In this document: positions 21,126 through 32,470 of the stretch, in pieces
How positions within the stretch are numbered: the first letter of the stretch is position 1
Layout: every line of letters starts with the position of its first letter
DNA from: Maratus speciosus
Lineage: Eukaryota > Arthropoda > Arachnida > Araneae > Salticidae
DNA: 64,000 bases
NCBI GenBank assembly: GCA_963932465.1
Contig: OZ010788.1
Coordinates: forward strand, 199,704,559-199,768,558
Reading direction: 5' to 3'
Translations under genes and position numbers: made by a program
The notes under the pieces: generated by a model
Databases searched by the model: none
What the model saw: only the letters and a program-made list of their open reading frames with translations
What the model was told of the DNA's origin: nothing

Positions 21126-21670
21126 AGGGTTAAAATCAACCTGAATGACGACTCCCCTCTCCTCCCCCCCCCCCCCTCAAAAAAAAAAAAATAAATCTTC
21201 AACTTGAAATCCGACCCGAACCAAACGCACTTCAATTCGGACTCGAACATTTCAAACTCGAATCCGAAGTGAAAGAAAATTAATCCATATTTTAATACAA
21301 TGGTAGAAAATGGAATTGTTGTCTAAAACTATATCAGTAATATCAATTTTATCTTTTATTTAGAAAAATGAACACACACACATTCAATAACATTCAAATA
21401 TATAGTATTTTTTCATAAAAGAAATATTCAATACTTTTTCTGAAATGTCGGGTCAACCCGAACCCGACCTGAAAGAATCAAAATTCAATGCGAAACCGAC
21501 CCGAATCCTAAACGTTTAAAGTCAGTCCGACCAGCATTGAAAGAAATTAGCATCAACGGTGCGGGACCCAACCGTTTTTCCTAGCGGGAACAACCGGACC
21601 GCTGGTGTTTTAGGTCGGGTTTGAGTAAAATCGGTTAACCTGACCCGATGCAGAACTCTAAGGGCGATTA
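21126..21670. mobile_element. ACCCGA-rich degenerate repeat element
   Basis: Many variants of ACCCGA/TCGGGT (CGACCCGAACC, GGTCAACCCGAACCCGACC, GGTTAACCTGACCCGATG) occur between 21205 and 21655, next to an 11-13 base C tract at 21167. The right end ACCCGATGCAGAACTCTA resembles, from memory, hAT-type MITE ends in arthropods. No clear left partner, so the boundary is uncertain. Confidence 0.4.
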
Positions 21671-21904
21671 TCTCTTGAATCGTTAATGACAGAAACATAT
21701 GGGGACGTGAGTTTCAAAACTCGCCTTATCGAAAAAATAAAATTTTGGGAAATCGCGAAAAACCTGTAACTGCGACCCCCTGCATCGAAAACCTCCAATT
21801 TTTTCTATACTTATAGCGAGTTGCTGTGTGATATCATTGTGTTAAGTTGGAAAATCTACTTTAATTCGTTTAATTAATTAACAGGAAAAAGTTTCGGATA
21901 AGAA

Positions 21905-21990
21905 GAGTTTTGTTGCCAGCCTATGGATAAGCAGAGTTTTATTGCCAACCTATGGATAAGCAAAGTTTAGTTGCCAGCCTATGGATAAGA
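21905..21990 (+). repeat. 30-bp tandem repeat, three copies
   Basis: TTGCCAGCCTATGGATAAG-type units at 21912, 21942 and 21971, each preceded by AGAGTTTTG variants. Surrounding 21671-22255 is AT-rich with no gene. Confidence 0.8.
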
Positions 21991-22249
21991 ATGTTTTGAT
22001 ATCAATTTCTTTTAAAAAAAACATCTTTTATTATACTTGCTGAAAGAAATTAATAGTTTCTATTTTTGGTCATCGAATGATGATATTTTGTGTTCAAAAA
22101 TAATTCTTATGACAACAATAAGTATGATTAAAATTTACTATTACTTTTATTATAAAAAAAAACAAGCTTATCAACAATCAAATAAAACTTATCATAATTA
22201 GCTTATGATTAAAATAATTTTTTTAATGTGATATAACATAATCTATATA

Positions 22250-22255
<6 letters not shown>

Positions 22256-22293
<38 letters not shown>
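22256..22293. repeat. (TA)n tract, left half
   Basis: Pure TA dinucleotide run ending at the Tigger tip. The matching right half is at 24563-24593. The element inserted into a TA microsatellite, as expected for a TA-target transposon. Confidence 0.9.
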
Positions 22294-22296
<3 letters not shown>

Positions 22297-24559
22297 TAAA
22301 ACCTCTAAATAACGAACACCTCGGGAACGCTGAAATTGTCCGCTATTCGGAGGTGTCCGCTATAGGAAAAATCTCAGGGATTCAAAAATTGCTAAGAAAT
22401 ATTTAATGTTTCACTATTGACTTTTATATGTCCTAAAACCTTTATTATATGATTAATCAGAAATTAAAATTATTTTTTAAGCAATAAAACTGAAATAAAA
22501 TTGTGCATGCCTTTATCCACTGTTTATTACATTCTTACGAAAAAAATCTGTTGCAAAGTTTGCTTTTGCATGCGATTACATGTAATTTGTTTTTCAATGT
22601 GAAGTTTTAACTCTGTCAGTAGTTTTAATCTTTCTGAATCGCACTTTTTTACAAAAAAATTGTGTAACTGCTCACTATTTTGCCGCTTCTTGGAAATTCT
22701 CGATATTCCAGGAAGCATCTTCAGTTTCATCGTCACTAATAGAGTCAGCTTTTGTCGAAATTGTGAAGGAATATAATCGCATACATCAATTGATTCTCCT
22801 TCAGCAGGTTACTCATCAACAATATTAAAGAAATTTTCGGCAGTTTCTACACTCCTGATACATTCCATTAATTCACTTGTTTCACTTAATTCTTCATTTG
22901 TTTCGGAAATGTGCGCTTCATTTTCTTTTAATATAAAGCATGCTTTTCTGAAACATTGTGGTACGCTTTCCGGTTTTATGTTTTTTACAGCTGAGGAAAT
23001 CCCAATTTTAAAATTCTGCATTACGCCTTGATCAAGTGGCTGGCATACTGAAGTTGTGTTTGAGGGAAAAACACGATTTTAACATTGTCGAATTTCAAAT
23101 GTTTCGGAAGAGAACTTGCATTGTCCAAAAACATGAAAAGTTTTCTTCATTGTTTTTTTTCCTCCTATTATCAAAGGAAGTTAATCATTCGATCATTAAA
23201 GGACTGGTCATCAAAGCTTTCTTATTTGCTCTTCAAACAATACCAAATTTATTAAATTGAATGTTCCTTCAGAAACACCTCGGTTTCAGAGATTTTCCAG
23301 TAATAAGAGGGATTTAAAATTCTCCTAACACATTGCAACATAATAAAACAGTGAGTCGCTCTTTTGAGATTTTTCCGCCGATATAGTCATCCTTTTGAAA
23401 ACAAAAAAATCTTATTCGGAAAAATTCTGAAAAAGAGTCCGGTTTCATCGGCATTAGAAATGTTTCTCTCCTCATAACCTTCACAAATTGACAGCAGTCG
23501 CTCATGCCAATTCTTCCCTTCTTTAAGATCTACAGATTTTGCTTCTCCACATATTGTTTTGAAAGAGATGTGACGAGATCGGAACTTTCCCCCCCACCCA
23601 CTGGAAATCTTAAAATCGTGTAATCCGAGTCCTTTAGTGACTTCTAAAGCCTTTTCCTGAATCAAAGACCCACTGATAGGAATATTTTTTGAACGAACTG
23701 GAGTAAACCAATTCAGAATTATAGAATCAATTTCAATGGAATTAGTCTTTCTCAATTTCACATTTTTGGTGTTCTCGTTAGAGTTAGTAATACACAAATT
23801 TCTTATTTCTTCCTTATTTCGTAAAATCTCTCCCACATGTGTTTTACCTATTTTAAAACTTTTAGCAAGAATCAGTAAACTCAATTTCTCTTTCTTCGAT
23901 ACACTTACATTTACAATTTTAAATTTTTACTTTAAAGTTAATCCTTTTTCTTTTTGAGGCCATTCTCGAAATAATCACAAACAAGAATGGAACAGTAATC
24001 GACATTGCAAAATAGTTTTTTCCCTGCTCTCGTCATATTCTTGGCGCCTTTAATTCTTACTCCCAAAAAATCAGTACGCAATTTCCCAATAAAAATAAAT
24101 AAAATAGAGTATATTTTTTCTTTGTTTTATAAAAGAGTAAAAATAAGTAAATAAAATCGTATGTTAGGTTTTCAGTAATTATTTTTCTTTTGCTCAGATT
24201 ATATGACGCCATGTCACGTCTCTGATTTTCCTCTTCTACGTTATGCTATGATGCATTCCAGTTAATTACTTTTTGAATTTTGCGAACGAGCCCTACTAAA
24301 ATGATTTTTTTTCTTTGTTTCTTGACACTGTAAACAATTATCCAAAAAATTGTTTGAATCCGAAAAATAGAAACTATTTACTTTTTTCTCCATTTTTTTT
24401 TCTGGTTAAAAAATAATTTTTCGACCTTTATCGCCAAAAATACTGTCCGCTATTCAGAGATTAAACATATAAAAATTTAGGTTTTGGGAGTGGGGATTGG
24501 AAAACTGTCCGTTAAATTGAGGTGTCCGGTATTCGGGAGTGTCCGTTATGGAGGTTTTA

Positions 24560-24562
<3 letters not shown>
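22294..24562 (-). mobile_element. Tigger/pogo DNA transposon, 2.27 kb
   Basis: CAGTAAAACCTC at 22294 and GAGGTTTTACTG ending at 24562 are exact inverted tips flanked by TA. Subterminal phrases with GTCCGCTATTC..GGTGTCCG occur at both ends. A broken transposase lies inside on the minus strand. The size and tips fit a near-complete, inactive Tigger of the pogo branch. Confidence 0.9.
22527..23963 (-). pseudogene. Tigger transposase (DDE, CENP-B-like), degenerate
   Basis: Reads from MASKRKR at 23963, then SKKEKLSLLILAKSFKIG (helix-turn-helix), a CENP-B-type DNA-binding region, and the catalytic motifs NADETGLFF (Asp at 23447-23449), FLDNASSLP (Asp near 23124) and PLDQGVMQNF (Asp near 23032). 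The last two aspartates are about 30 residues apart, typical of DDxD Tiggers. GGKISKERLTVLLCC is a recognisable Tigger stretch. At least three frameshifts (near 23920, 23400-23500, 23040) plus stops break it. In life it would cut and paste the element at TA sites in the nucleus. Confidence 0.88.
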
Positions 24563-24593
<31 letters not shown>

Positions 24594-24597
<4 letters not shown>

Positions 24598-25689
24598 AAG
24601 CATTTATAGAATATCCAAAAATAAATTAAACAATTAACTCATTGAGTTTGTCTTCTGGAATATCATCGTAATCCTCCTCGACCATCTCCTTCTATTCTGG
24701 TTCCTCAGAAATAATATTTTTATAGAAAGTAAGCACCTGCATTTCTGACTAGTTTTCATCAAAATGTTTTTTTTTTTTTTTTTTTTTCCCAAAATGGAGC
24801 AAAAAGATGAGGGGTTGTATCCAAATAGTAGTACGTGCAATATTGTGTATGCTATCTTGGAACTAATCAACAGATATTTGGATACAGCTTTCTCATCTTT
24901 TTGCTTCCTTTTGGGAACAGCGGATTTCGAGCTTATTCTATCGACTATAATTTTCAGAATTTTCAGAATTTTCAAGCTATGTTTTTGAGACTTTCACGAA
25001 AGTTTCTCTATACACTTAGCTAATACATTATGCACATTACATTTTGATTGCATTCACGCATACACAATGAAACATTTTTTAGTAAACCTGCTCATTTTTA
25101 TTGCAATTTTTATTATTTTTTAATTCTGATTGCAGGGTATTGTGTACAATGTTGTTTGTCATATTGTTTGAAAAAAACAAACAAACATTTTTTTATATTA
25201 AGAACTCTGCAAATTATGAGCAAAAAACTTGGCAAAATTTAGGACTGTTTTTATAAAAACCTTAATTTCTCAACTAGTATACATGCTATCGTCATCAAAA
25301 TGAACACATTTTATTACAATAAGCCTCTTAAGAATGTTCTACTGTTTGAACGGTTTTGCTACATTAGTTTTTACAGGGTTATACAAAAGATATTCGTTCT
25401 TTTTCAATTTGTTGACGCTCCACTATGGGGTTTCGGGAAAAAATCTTCCCGGAAATGTATGACCTATACTATTCTGTTTACTAGAGTTTCAGGACAATTC
25501 CTCATGTATTTTTCTAGCTATTTAACAAAACGTCTAAAATCGCAAGTGACCAATCATCATTGGCCATAGTGTATATCGGAAATAGAAAAACTGTGATATT
25601 GACCAAAATAAAGATTTTTTAATCGTTTTGGGAGAATATTCTATAAATCTTTCTCTTTGAAGAGTAAATATGTCAATTTGCACATTAAA
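24594..25689. other. AT-rich spacer, no gene seen
   Basis: Low-complexity T/A runs, including a T tract at 24766-24787. A weak mariner-like phrase (ACAGGGTTATACAAAAG) occurs near 25375 with no partner found. Frames of 60-113 residues on both strands overlap one another and show no domain. Confidence 0.4.
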
Positions 25690-25758
25690 CAGCATTTTTC
25701 AGGAAGTATTAACATGTATGAGATAGAAGAAAGTTTTGGGGTTGCCACATCTGACTAG
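25690..25758 (+). mobile_element. HINE-like 3' end fragment
   Basis: ACATGTATGAGATAGAAGAAAG, then TTTTGGGGTTGCCACATC and GACTAG (ends 25758) followed by T. It carries the 3' subterminal repeat, the hairpin region and the terminal CTAG. The upstream tandem core is not recognisable. Confidence 0.6.
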
Positions 25759-26044
25759 TTTTAATTTCTAAACATCGCACATTTTCAATTTTTACTTCGC
25801 CATATAAGAAAATCAAATGTCTACTTTCAAATGCAATTTGTTTGAAAAATGTATCTTAACTGGCTGATTTATTATGGCTTTTAGAATAATTTTCACGCAT
25901 GATTTTTTATAAAATCTATCTCCATCGCGTGCAGACTCCAAAACGAAATAACCCATTTGCACTTTAAACAATATAAATCGTTCGGCATTTGTCTCTATCT
26001 AATTTTTCATAACGAAATTAAAACTTCATTATTCTATTTATTAA
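25759..26044 (+). repeat. Family C-like fragment
   Basis: TTTCTAAACATCGCACATTTTC and AATGCAATTTGTTTGAAAAA match the middle of family C (8530-8610, 16330-16420). It is sandwiched between a HINE 3' end on the left and an oppositely oriented HINE 3' end on the right. Confidence 0.5.
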
Positions 26045-27147
26045 CTAGTCGGATGTGGCAATCCCAAAACTTTCTTCTATCTCATACATGTTAATACGTC
26101 CTGAAAAATGCAGCCGATTAGATGGTTTACACCAAAATCTAATCAGCAACAACTTATGTCAACTTCTAACTGAATCTAAAGTTTCGCAAAAATCCGTGGA
26201 TTAGATTTTAAGTAGAGCTATGGCGGAAATCATAAAAAAATCTGCATAGCAGCGCCACCTGTTGGACGATATATACCAAAACCTAATAAGCAACAACTTA
26301 AGTCGATTTGATAACTGAATCTGAAATTTGATTAAACTCCGTGCACCCCTTCTTGCGATAAAACTATTGCAGGAATCAGGAAAACTGCAGAATAGCAGTG
26401 CCATCTGTTGGGCGATTTACACCAAAACGTAATCAACGCCAACTCATACCAAGAACTATCTGAATCTGAAGTTTGATGAAAATCCACGCATTAGTTCTTG
26501 AGATAGGACATTGTGGAAATCAGAAAAATGATGTATAGCAGCGCCCCCTGTTAGGCGATTTACACGAAAAAGTAGTCAGCGCCAACTCATATCAAGGACT
26601 AACTGAATCTGAAGTTTGATGAAAATCCACGCATTAGTTCTTGAGATAGAACCATTGCGGAAATCAGGTAAAATGATGTATAGCAGCGCCACCTGATGAT
26701 CGATTTACACGTAAACATCAACTCATATCAAGGACTAACTGAATCTGAAGTTTCATGAAAATCCGTGCTTTAGTTCTTGAGATAAAGCCATTGCAGAAAT
26801 CGTAAAAAATGCAGCATAGCAGCGGCACCTTTTGAGCGATTTGCACTAAAAAGTAATCAGCGCTAATTTATATCAGGGACTAACTGAATATAAATTTTTA
26901 TTAAATTTCGTGCATTAGTTCTTGAGATAGAGCGCCCACAAAATTTGTGTCACACACAGACAAACTCACAGACAGACTCACAGACTCACAGCCATACTCA
27001 CAGACATAGTCACAGACAGACATTTTGTAAAAACATGGTTTTCGGGATCTCTGACCCCTAAAACGTGTAAATCCTTCGAAAACCGGAAGTCGAAAATTTT
27101 CACGAATCCAATACTTTCTTCTTGTAAAGATTGAAGAAAATAAAAAG
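26045..27147 (-). mobile_element. HINE-like element, copy 3
   Basis: Minus-strand 3' end ATTGCCACATCCGACTAG at 26045; 5' end TTTTTATTTTCTTCAATC at 27147. Five to six tandem units. CTCF-like cores in reverse (GCGCCACCTGTTGG and decayed forms) lie near 26251, 26397, 26541, 26685 and 26822, about 144-146 bp apart. CAGA-type simple repeat at 26955-27020. Confidence 0.75.
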
Positions 27148-27149
27148 TG

Positions 27150-28083
27150 ATTGTCCTTTTGTACTTCTCTTTTATTTGTACTCTTCCTCGAAAATAGAAC
27201 GTTGGGAGATCAAATTAACGCCGGCTATCTGCATGGATCCGAGGATGTCAAAAGTTGTCTTAGAATTTTCAAATTTGAATTAGTTTTCGAGATATTTATT
27301 TTTTCGTAATTGTTTATGACATTTCTGTAATGATAGCAACTAAATTGCCCCATTTTTGTTCAGAAAAGGGAAACGATAGGGATTATTAGATTTCTTTGTT
27401 TGACATCATTTTCAAATTGAAATTAATTTGAACAGATAGTGAAAATAATACTGTGATTTTATTTTTCAAGAAAATTTTAAGAAGTACAAAATTATTTTTA
27501 CATATTATATTTTCAGTTATCAGTTTATTTTAGAAAGCAAAAAATGTCTGTCGACTGTATCATTGAGACAAATTTCATTGACGTAAAAAATAAAAACAAA
27601 ATACATCGTGGCTTTTTTAATTTAAAGTAGGAAAAGAGATTTTCAATTATTTCCTTAAGATGATGATTAAAACTTTTTCCAAGGACGTTAAAAACAAAAT
27701 GTTTTAGCGAGAAAAATTATATTTCTCTAAGCATTTATTTTAATTCATAAATATAAAATACTTTTGAATAAATTTGCCAAAAGAAAGTCATTTTTCTATG
27801 TTCATCCCAAATGACGTCATTTCCACAGATTCGAAATTAGAAGCCAAGTTTTGGAAGAACGAATAGCTTTTGCCAAATAAAGTTATAGAATAGGTGCATT
27901 TTTATTGTGAAAGCTTTTTACTTAAATTTTAAATATAATTTATTATTTTAAATATTCTATTCAATAAAATTAAAACTATAATTGCCTTCTAAATTTACAA
28001 TAAAGTTAGATTTAATTTTCCCCAAAAGAAACGAATGACCTCATGCCATTCAAAAGCAACATATCGGGTTGCCACACAACTAG
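27150..28083 (+). other. AT-rich segment ending in a Helitron/HINE-like terminus
   Basis: No gene. The right end reads CGGGTTGCCACACAACTAG (CTAG 28080-28083) followed by T, resembling the HINE-like 3' ends GGATTGCCACATCCGACTAG, but the AGAAGAAAGT box is absent. Bases 27800-28070 contain ATGACGTCATTTCC, as in family C (9040, 10137). Left boundary unknown. Confidence 0.4.
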
Positions 28084-29548
28084 TATATATAAAATGCAAA
28101 TTGAAATTCCGTTCCGGCAGCTTATAATGTGAGTTCTGCTGAATGAATTTTGGTGGGATACTATGCACTATCAGTTAGATACTTTTTCAGGAAATGTTTA
28201 GGTTTTTAATATATCGTTCTACGTTTTTTAATTATAGAATTATACGGGAAAGCTCTTTAATCAAAGAAAGCTGATTATGAAAGATTAGCCTTTTTATCCG
28301 ACTGCCAAGAAGGATTATGTGTATCACGTGTATCTGGGTATGTGGATTTATTTATACCCACGAAACATCTCAACGGCTGGATGGATTTTAATGAATGAGG
28401 TCTCTATCGATTCGTCTTAACCGTCCGATGTTATAGGCTAGGTTTTGTTTTTATAAATTAGAAATGGCGGCCATAAAATATAAAATGGCGGTAGAGACGA
28501 AAATTTTTTTTTACGCACCCTATTGAGTGACATATCATTGGATAGGTCTTTCAAAATGAAGACGATGTTTCATTGACTATTTTACAGTCAGAAGCTCCGT
28601 TTAAATATTACACAACCTGGAAGTTGTGTAGGTAGGATCTCTAGCTTTACTGCAACTCTAAACTTCATAGACATCTATAGGCCTCATCAAAACAGTGCTT
28701 ATAGATATGAACTAACAATTAAACACAACTTAAAAGTCATCAATACAAGTAAATAAAAAAAATAGGTAAGTAATATAAAAAATAGCTTCACATTGATGAG
28801 AAATAATTAGTTCGCTTTTTACGCAGTCGGGTTTTTTGATTTTTTAAATTTAATTTTTACTTGTTAAAAAGATTCTTTTGGATGGATTTCGATGGAACTT
28901 CAACCAGAATTCGAATGGGAATTTAATTCCGAACGCCGTTCTGCTAAATGGATTTTTATGGAACTTGCATTGTCAGTTAGGTAAGGCTTTAGTGTATAAC
29001 ACAATCTTCTATGATGCTTAGTTATAGGGCTATGGGAGAAAATTCTATAATTAAGCCAACCGGAATATGAAGGGGAATCTCATTTTAAACACTTGTAACT
29101 CAGTTCCTGCTGAACGGATATTTATGGAATTTGCATTACCAGTTAAATAAGTCTTTGGAGAATGTTTCAGTGTATAACACATCGTTATACGTTGTTTAGT
29201 AATAGAGCTGAGAGAAAGTTCTATAACCTACTATACATATAAAATGCAAATGGGAAATTCAGCGCATTTTTATGGGACTTACATTATTAGTTAGGTAATT
29301 GTTGGGGGAAGGTTTTAATCTATAATGCATCGTTTTACGTTAGCTATAGAGCTATGGTAAAAAAAAAATTCTATAATTAGGCGAATTCGATTAAGAAAGA
29401 TTAGCTTTTTTTTTCTATCGAACAAATTTTGATGGTAGTTGCGCTATTAGATAAATTGTGCATAAAAATGTAAAAATTATACGTAATATTAGCATTCCTA
29501 CTTTCAAAAGTTACATTTTACGTGAGCGGAGCCTCGGGCAAAAGCTAG
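28084..29548 (+). mobile_element. Helitron-like family N with internal tandem units
   Basis: Starts TATATATAAAATGCAAATTG directly after the preceding CTAG and ends GCGGAGCCTCGGGCAAAAGC then TAG, followed by T. The GCGGAGCC..GGGCAAAAGCTAG type of end is, from memory, common in arthropod Helitrons. Three to four diverged internal units contain CTGAACGGATATTTATGGAA or similar, then TGCATT..CAGTTA. A short D copy (28289-28835) is inserted in the first unit. Confidence 0.55.
28289..28835 (+). repeat. Family D, short copy
   Basis: From CTTTTTATCCGACTGCCAAG to TTTTTACGCAGTCGGGTTTT. It includes the shared CGGCTGGATGGATTTTAATG and GGTAGAGACGAAAA phrases. It interrupts element N, which continues on both sides. 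Confidence 0.65.
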
Positions 29549-29636
29549 TATTTACATAAAATAAGAGAATACATGTATATTCCACATAATAAGAAAGGAG
29601 GAATCCAGAGTTCTTTTCAAATACAATAGACGAGAT

Positions 29637-29683
29637 AATTTTACAAACAATGGTAATAGCTGGTACCGTTGTTTGTAAAATAA
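29637..29683. other. 18-bp stem hairpin
   Basis: ATTTTACAAACAATGGTA and TACCGTTGTTTGTAAAAT pair with a single wobble position around a loop of about 8 nt. As RNA this would be a stable stem of about 18 bp, too short for a typical animal pre-miRNA; it could also be the core of a small MITE. Flanking 29549-30050 is AT-rich. Confidence 0.5.
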
Positions 29684-30049
29684 TATCATTTGGAAATAAA
29701 AGGGCATTAAAAATGTGCATTTGATATTAATTTCACAATTTAATCATTTTACAATTAAATGGAAATATAATGTGACGGTCTAACATTATGTTACAGCTTT
29801 CTAATGTTCCATGTGTTTTTATTTAAACAAGAAACATCCCCTGTATATGTAAAAATATATTTTTATATTTGTTTTCTAACCTTGTTAATGAAATCAAATA
29901 AAACAGTTCATTTCAAAGAAAAAAAAAAAATAGATTTTTTAAATCTGTCGCCTTTTTATGTAATAAAACAGTATAATTTTCTTATTTGAATTTTTTTCAA
30001 TTAAAATTTTCTTTTGATAGAATTTTTATAACGTGAGCATTTACTCCTA

Positions 30050-30620
30050 TTCATCCGAGGGTTGATCTTTTATGCACAATAGACAGACTTCACTTTAGCC
30101 GCCTCCATCCTGCAGGTCATAGTCCTGTATGTAAATTGGGAGAATGACTCTCCCCGGACAGGCGTATCCTATAAGGAGCGAAAGAGTTGAAGGGGCCCTA
30201 GGGAGCCATCCACTGAAAGCTGGGGGGTGATTCTACTGCGCCACATTCGAGTCTACGATGCCCCTGAGGCTTGAAGTAAAGGAGGTTTTGACGCTCTGCA
30301 AAATAGTGGTGAATTCTTTGGTGCCAAGTCCAGTGCAAATCCCATAAATGATGCCGAGAGAGGCTCAGGTAATTCAAGGAGTTGGGGCTCTTGCGAAACG
30401 AATTTGAATGCTTTATTGAAAGATGGGCGCCTCTCGCTGTTACGCCACCTGGTGGAAGATTCATACGTTTTGAGGAAAGAGATGTACTATGTTTTCGGAT
30501 CAAAATAGGGGTTATATTCAAAAATGATATTTTATTACTGTGTATTAATTTACTGGTTGCTTTTAGCAACAAGATGTTTTTTGGAAAAGTATCGTTACCA
30601 GAAACTATAGGAAACGCATA
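30050..30620. other. GC-richer unrecognised segment with antisense frames
   Basis: This block is distinctly less AT-rich than its flanks. A 124-residue minus frame (30198-30572; includes PPGGVTARGAHLSIKHSNSF) and an overlapping plus frame (30382-30621) are both open, so at most one can be real. No domain recognised. CGCCACCTGGTGGAAG at 30451 is another CTCF-like match. It may be a relic exon or a repeat. 30621-31208 is AT-rich and empty. Confidence 0.3.
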
Positions 30621-31208
30621 ATCATGAAATATAACTCAATTTAATTGTGTTGTAATTAAATTTTATTTGAATCAGGATTATTATTTTATTTATTTTTTTT
30701 TTATCCAGAAGAACTAATTTACGAGCTGAGAATTATTTTTTCTTTTTAAATATGCCTCTCATTTAAAATAATTCATATTTTTCTTGTGATTATATCATAT
30801 CACTTCAGAGGACGGAGGAGATAGAATTTCAATTAGGGAAAGAAGACAAAGAAAATAAGCAGAAAGTTTAGAAATATATTGCCTGCTGAAAGAAAAATGT
30901 TTAAAAATGTGGCTCGTCGAAAAAAGTAATTGATGCACCACCTTGAACGAGGGTCAAAATATATGCTTTAAAGTAAAAATTGAACAGCATTTATTAATAG
31001 TAACCCATTATGGCGGTAAATAAAATATACCAATAATAAGAGAGTTTTCTTTTATTATTTTACTGAGAATACAGCAGAACTTCAATTCATCATTCTTTGT
31101 TAGATTGACAGAAAGAAAGCGAAAAATGCAGGAAAATAATGATTATGGCTTGATAAAATCTTCTCTTTTTTATATCTCTCTTTACAGCTAGATATTCTTT
31201 ATACAATA

Positions 31209-31440
31209 CTAGGGGGCTCTGCCCCCTACGAGCTACGCTCGCCAACTCCCGTTCAGACACCGCAGATTCTAAAAGCATGCTAATTTCACCGGCCTTAAAA
31301 AGATTGAATTATAATAAAAAAAAAACAAACAGTGACGGTCTCCCTGTAAACGGGTTTTTATTCATTTTCCTTTGATTGGAGATTTTTAAGACGAAATCAG
31401 CCGCTGCTAAGAGATACAATGGCTGTTTTCATCTTTGATT
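31209..31440 (-). mobile_element. Helitron family F, copy 3 (3' part)
   Basis: Reverse orientation: CTAG at 31209-31212, hairpin GGGGGC-TCT-GCCCCC, then ACGAGCTACGCTCG. It continues through the CGGCCTTAAAAAGATTGAAT phrase shared with 4340-4400 and 48590. A family G copy abuts it on the right. Confidence 0.65.
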
Positions 31441-32470
31441 AAAAACAAGAAAGAAAAATCATGCGTACGGCATAGATTATGAAACACTTTCCAACACTCC
31501 CTGAAAGCTTTAACAAAACTTCGTTATTTAGGGAAATAAGGTAAATAAGATAACTAACTAAACATTCTGATTTCAGCAGTTACCATCCATAGCTAAATAT
31601 TTATTTCAATTCTTCCGAAGAGCCCTGTATATGATGTGTAGGCTATACTATATAATAGAAAATTTAGTTTAGCAAGAAAACGCATAACAGGTTGAAATTT
31701 CTCTTTCAGCAATTTATACTAATAGATGGAAACATACTTGAATACTTTTGTTCAGCCCTGTTGTTTACCCAGTACCTTTATTACACGCCGCTATTTAGCT
31801 AAACTTTAATTCCAGCTAAATCACTCTTAAATCTACTGAAATCGCATTTCCAGAATTTATCGTCTATAGGCAGCCATGTATTCAATTCTTTGCGTGGCCC
31901 TGTATATCATTTTATCTATATTCTACAAACATTTCATAGAAAACTACATGCAGTTCAGCATAACACATTTTAAACCCCCCTTCCAGTAATTTACGGTCAT
32001 ACTCAGTAACCTTTACGAATAATTTTGCGTATCCCTGTATATCAACTATAACATTTACACACACCATATAGTATGCATAAATATAGTGAAACTTAAAAGC
32101 GCATATCATAATTAAAAATGCATTCCCTGCCATCACCGCTAATATACAGTACTTCGGATAGAAAATACTTGTCTGAAATGTTTTGTATGTTCCTGTAAAT
32201 GCTATGCACTTCGTATTATACATGAAATAACTTAAGTAAGCCTCACCGACGTATATCATTTTATTATATATGAATTTGTATAATTAAAATACGCCGCAAA
32301 CAATTTCCCCTAATACCATTTGTAATGGAATTCCTTTGTGTAGCCCTGTAAATGAATAGTAACTATTCGTTTCACCGCGTATGCTATAATGTTCTGCATA
32401 TTTTAGTGCACTTCGTAAATGCATATATTTTTTATTATGCTTGAAAGGGTGTAACCAATAAATTCGATAC
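31441..32470 (+). mobile_element. Family G element, copy 1 (3' truncated)
   Basis: Starts ACAAGAAAGAAAAATCATGC, then ATTATGAAACACTTTCCAAC. Internal diverged units carry GTGTAGCCCTGTAAATG phrases at irregular spacing of about 110-160 bp. It lacks the 3' end seen in copy 2 and runs into family E. Frames up to 115 residues are not conserved between copies. Confidence 0.6.

Noticed and set aside
25300..25569. 89-residue plus-strand frame
   Set aside because: No domain recognised, AT-rich context. The mariner-like ACAGGGTTATACAAAAG phrase inside has no partner.
31912..32259. 115-residue minus frame in family G
   Set aside because: Not conserved as a frame in G copies 2 and 3; it arises from the tandem repeat wording.
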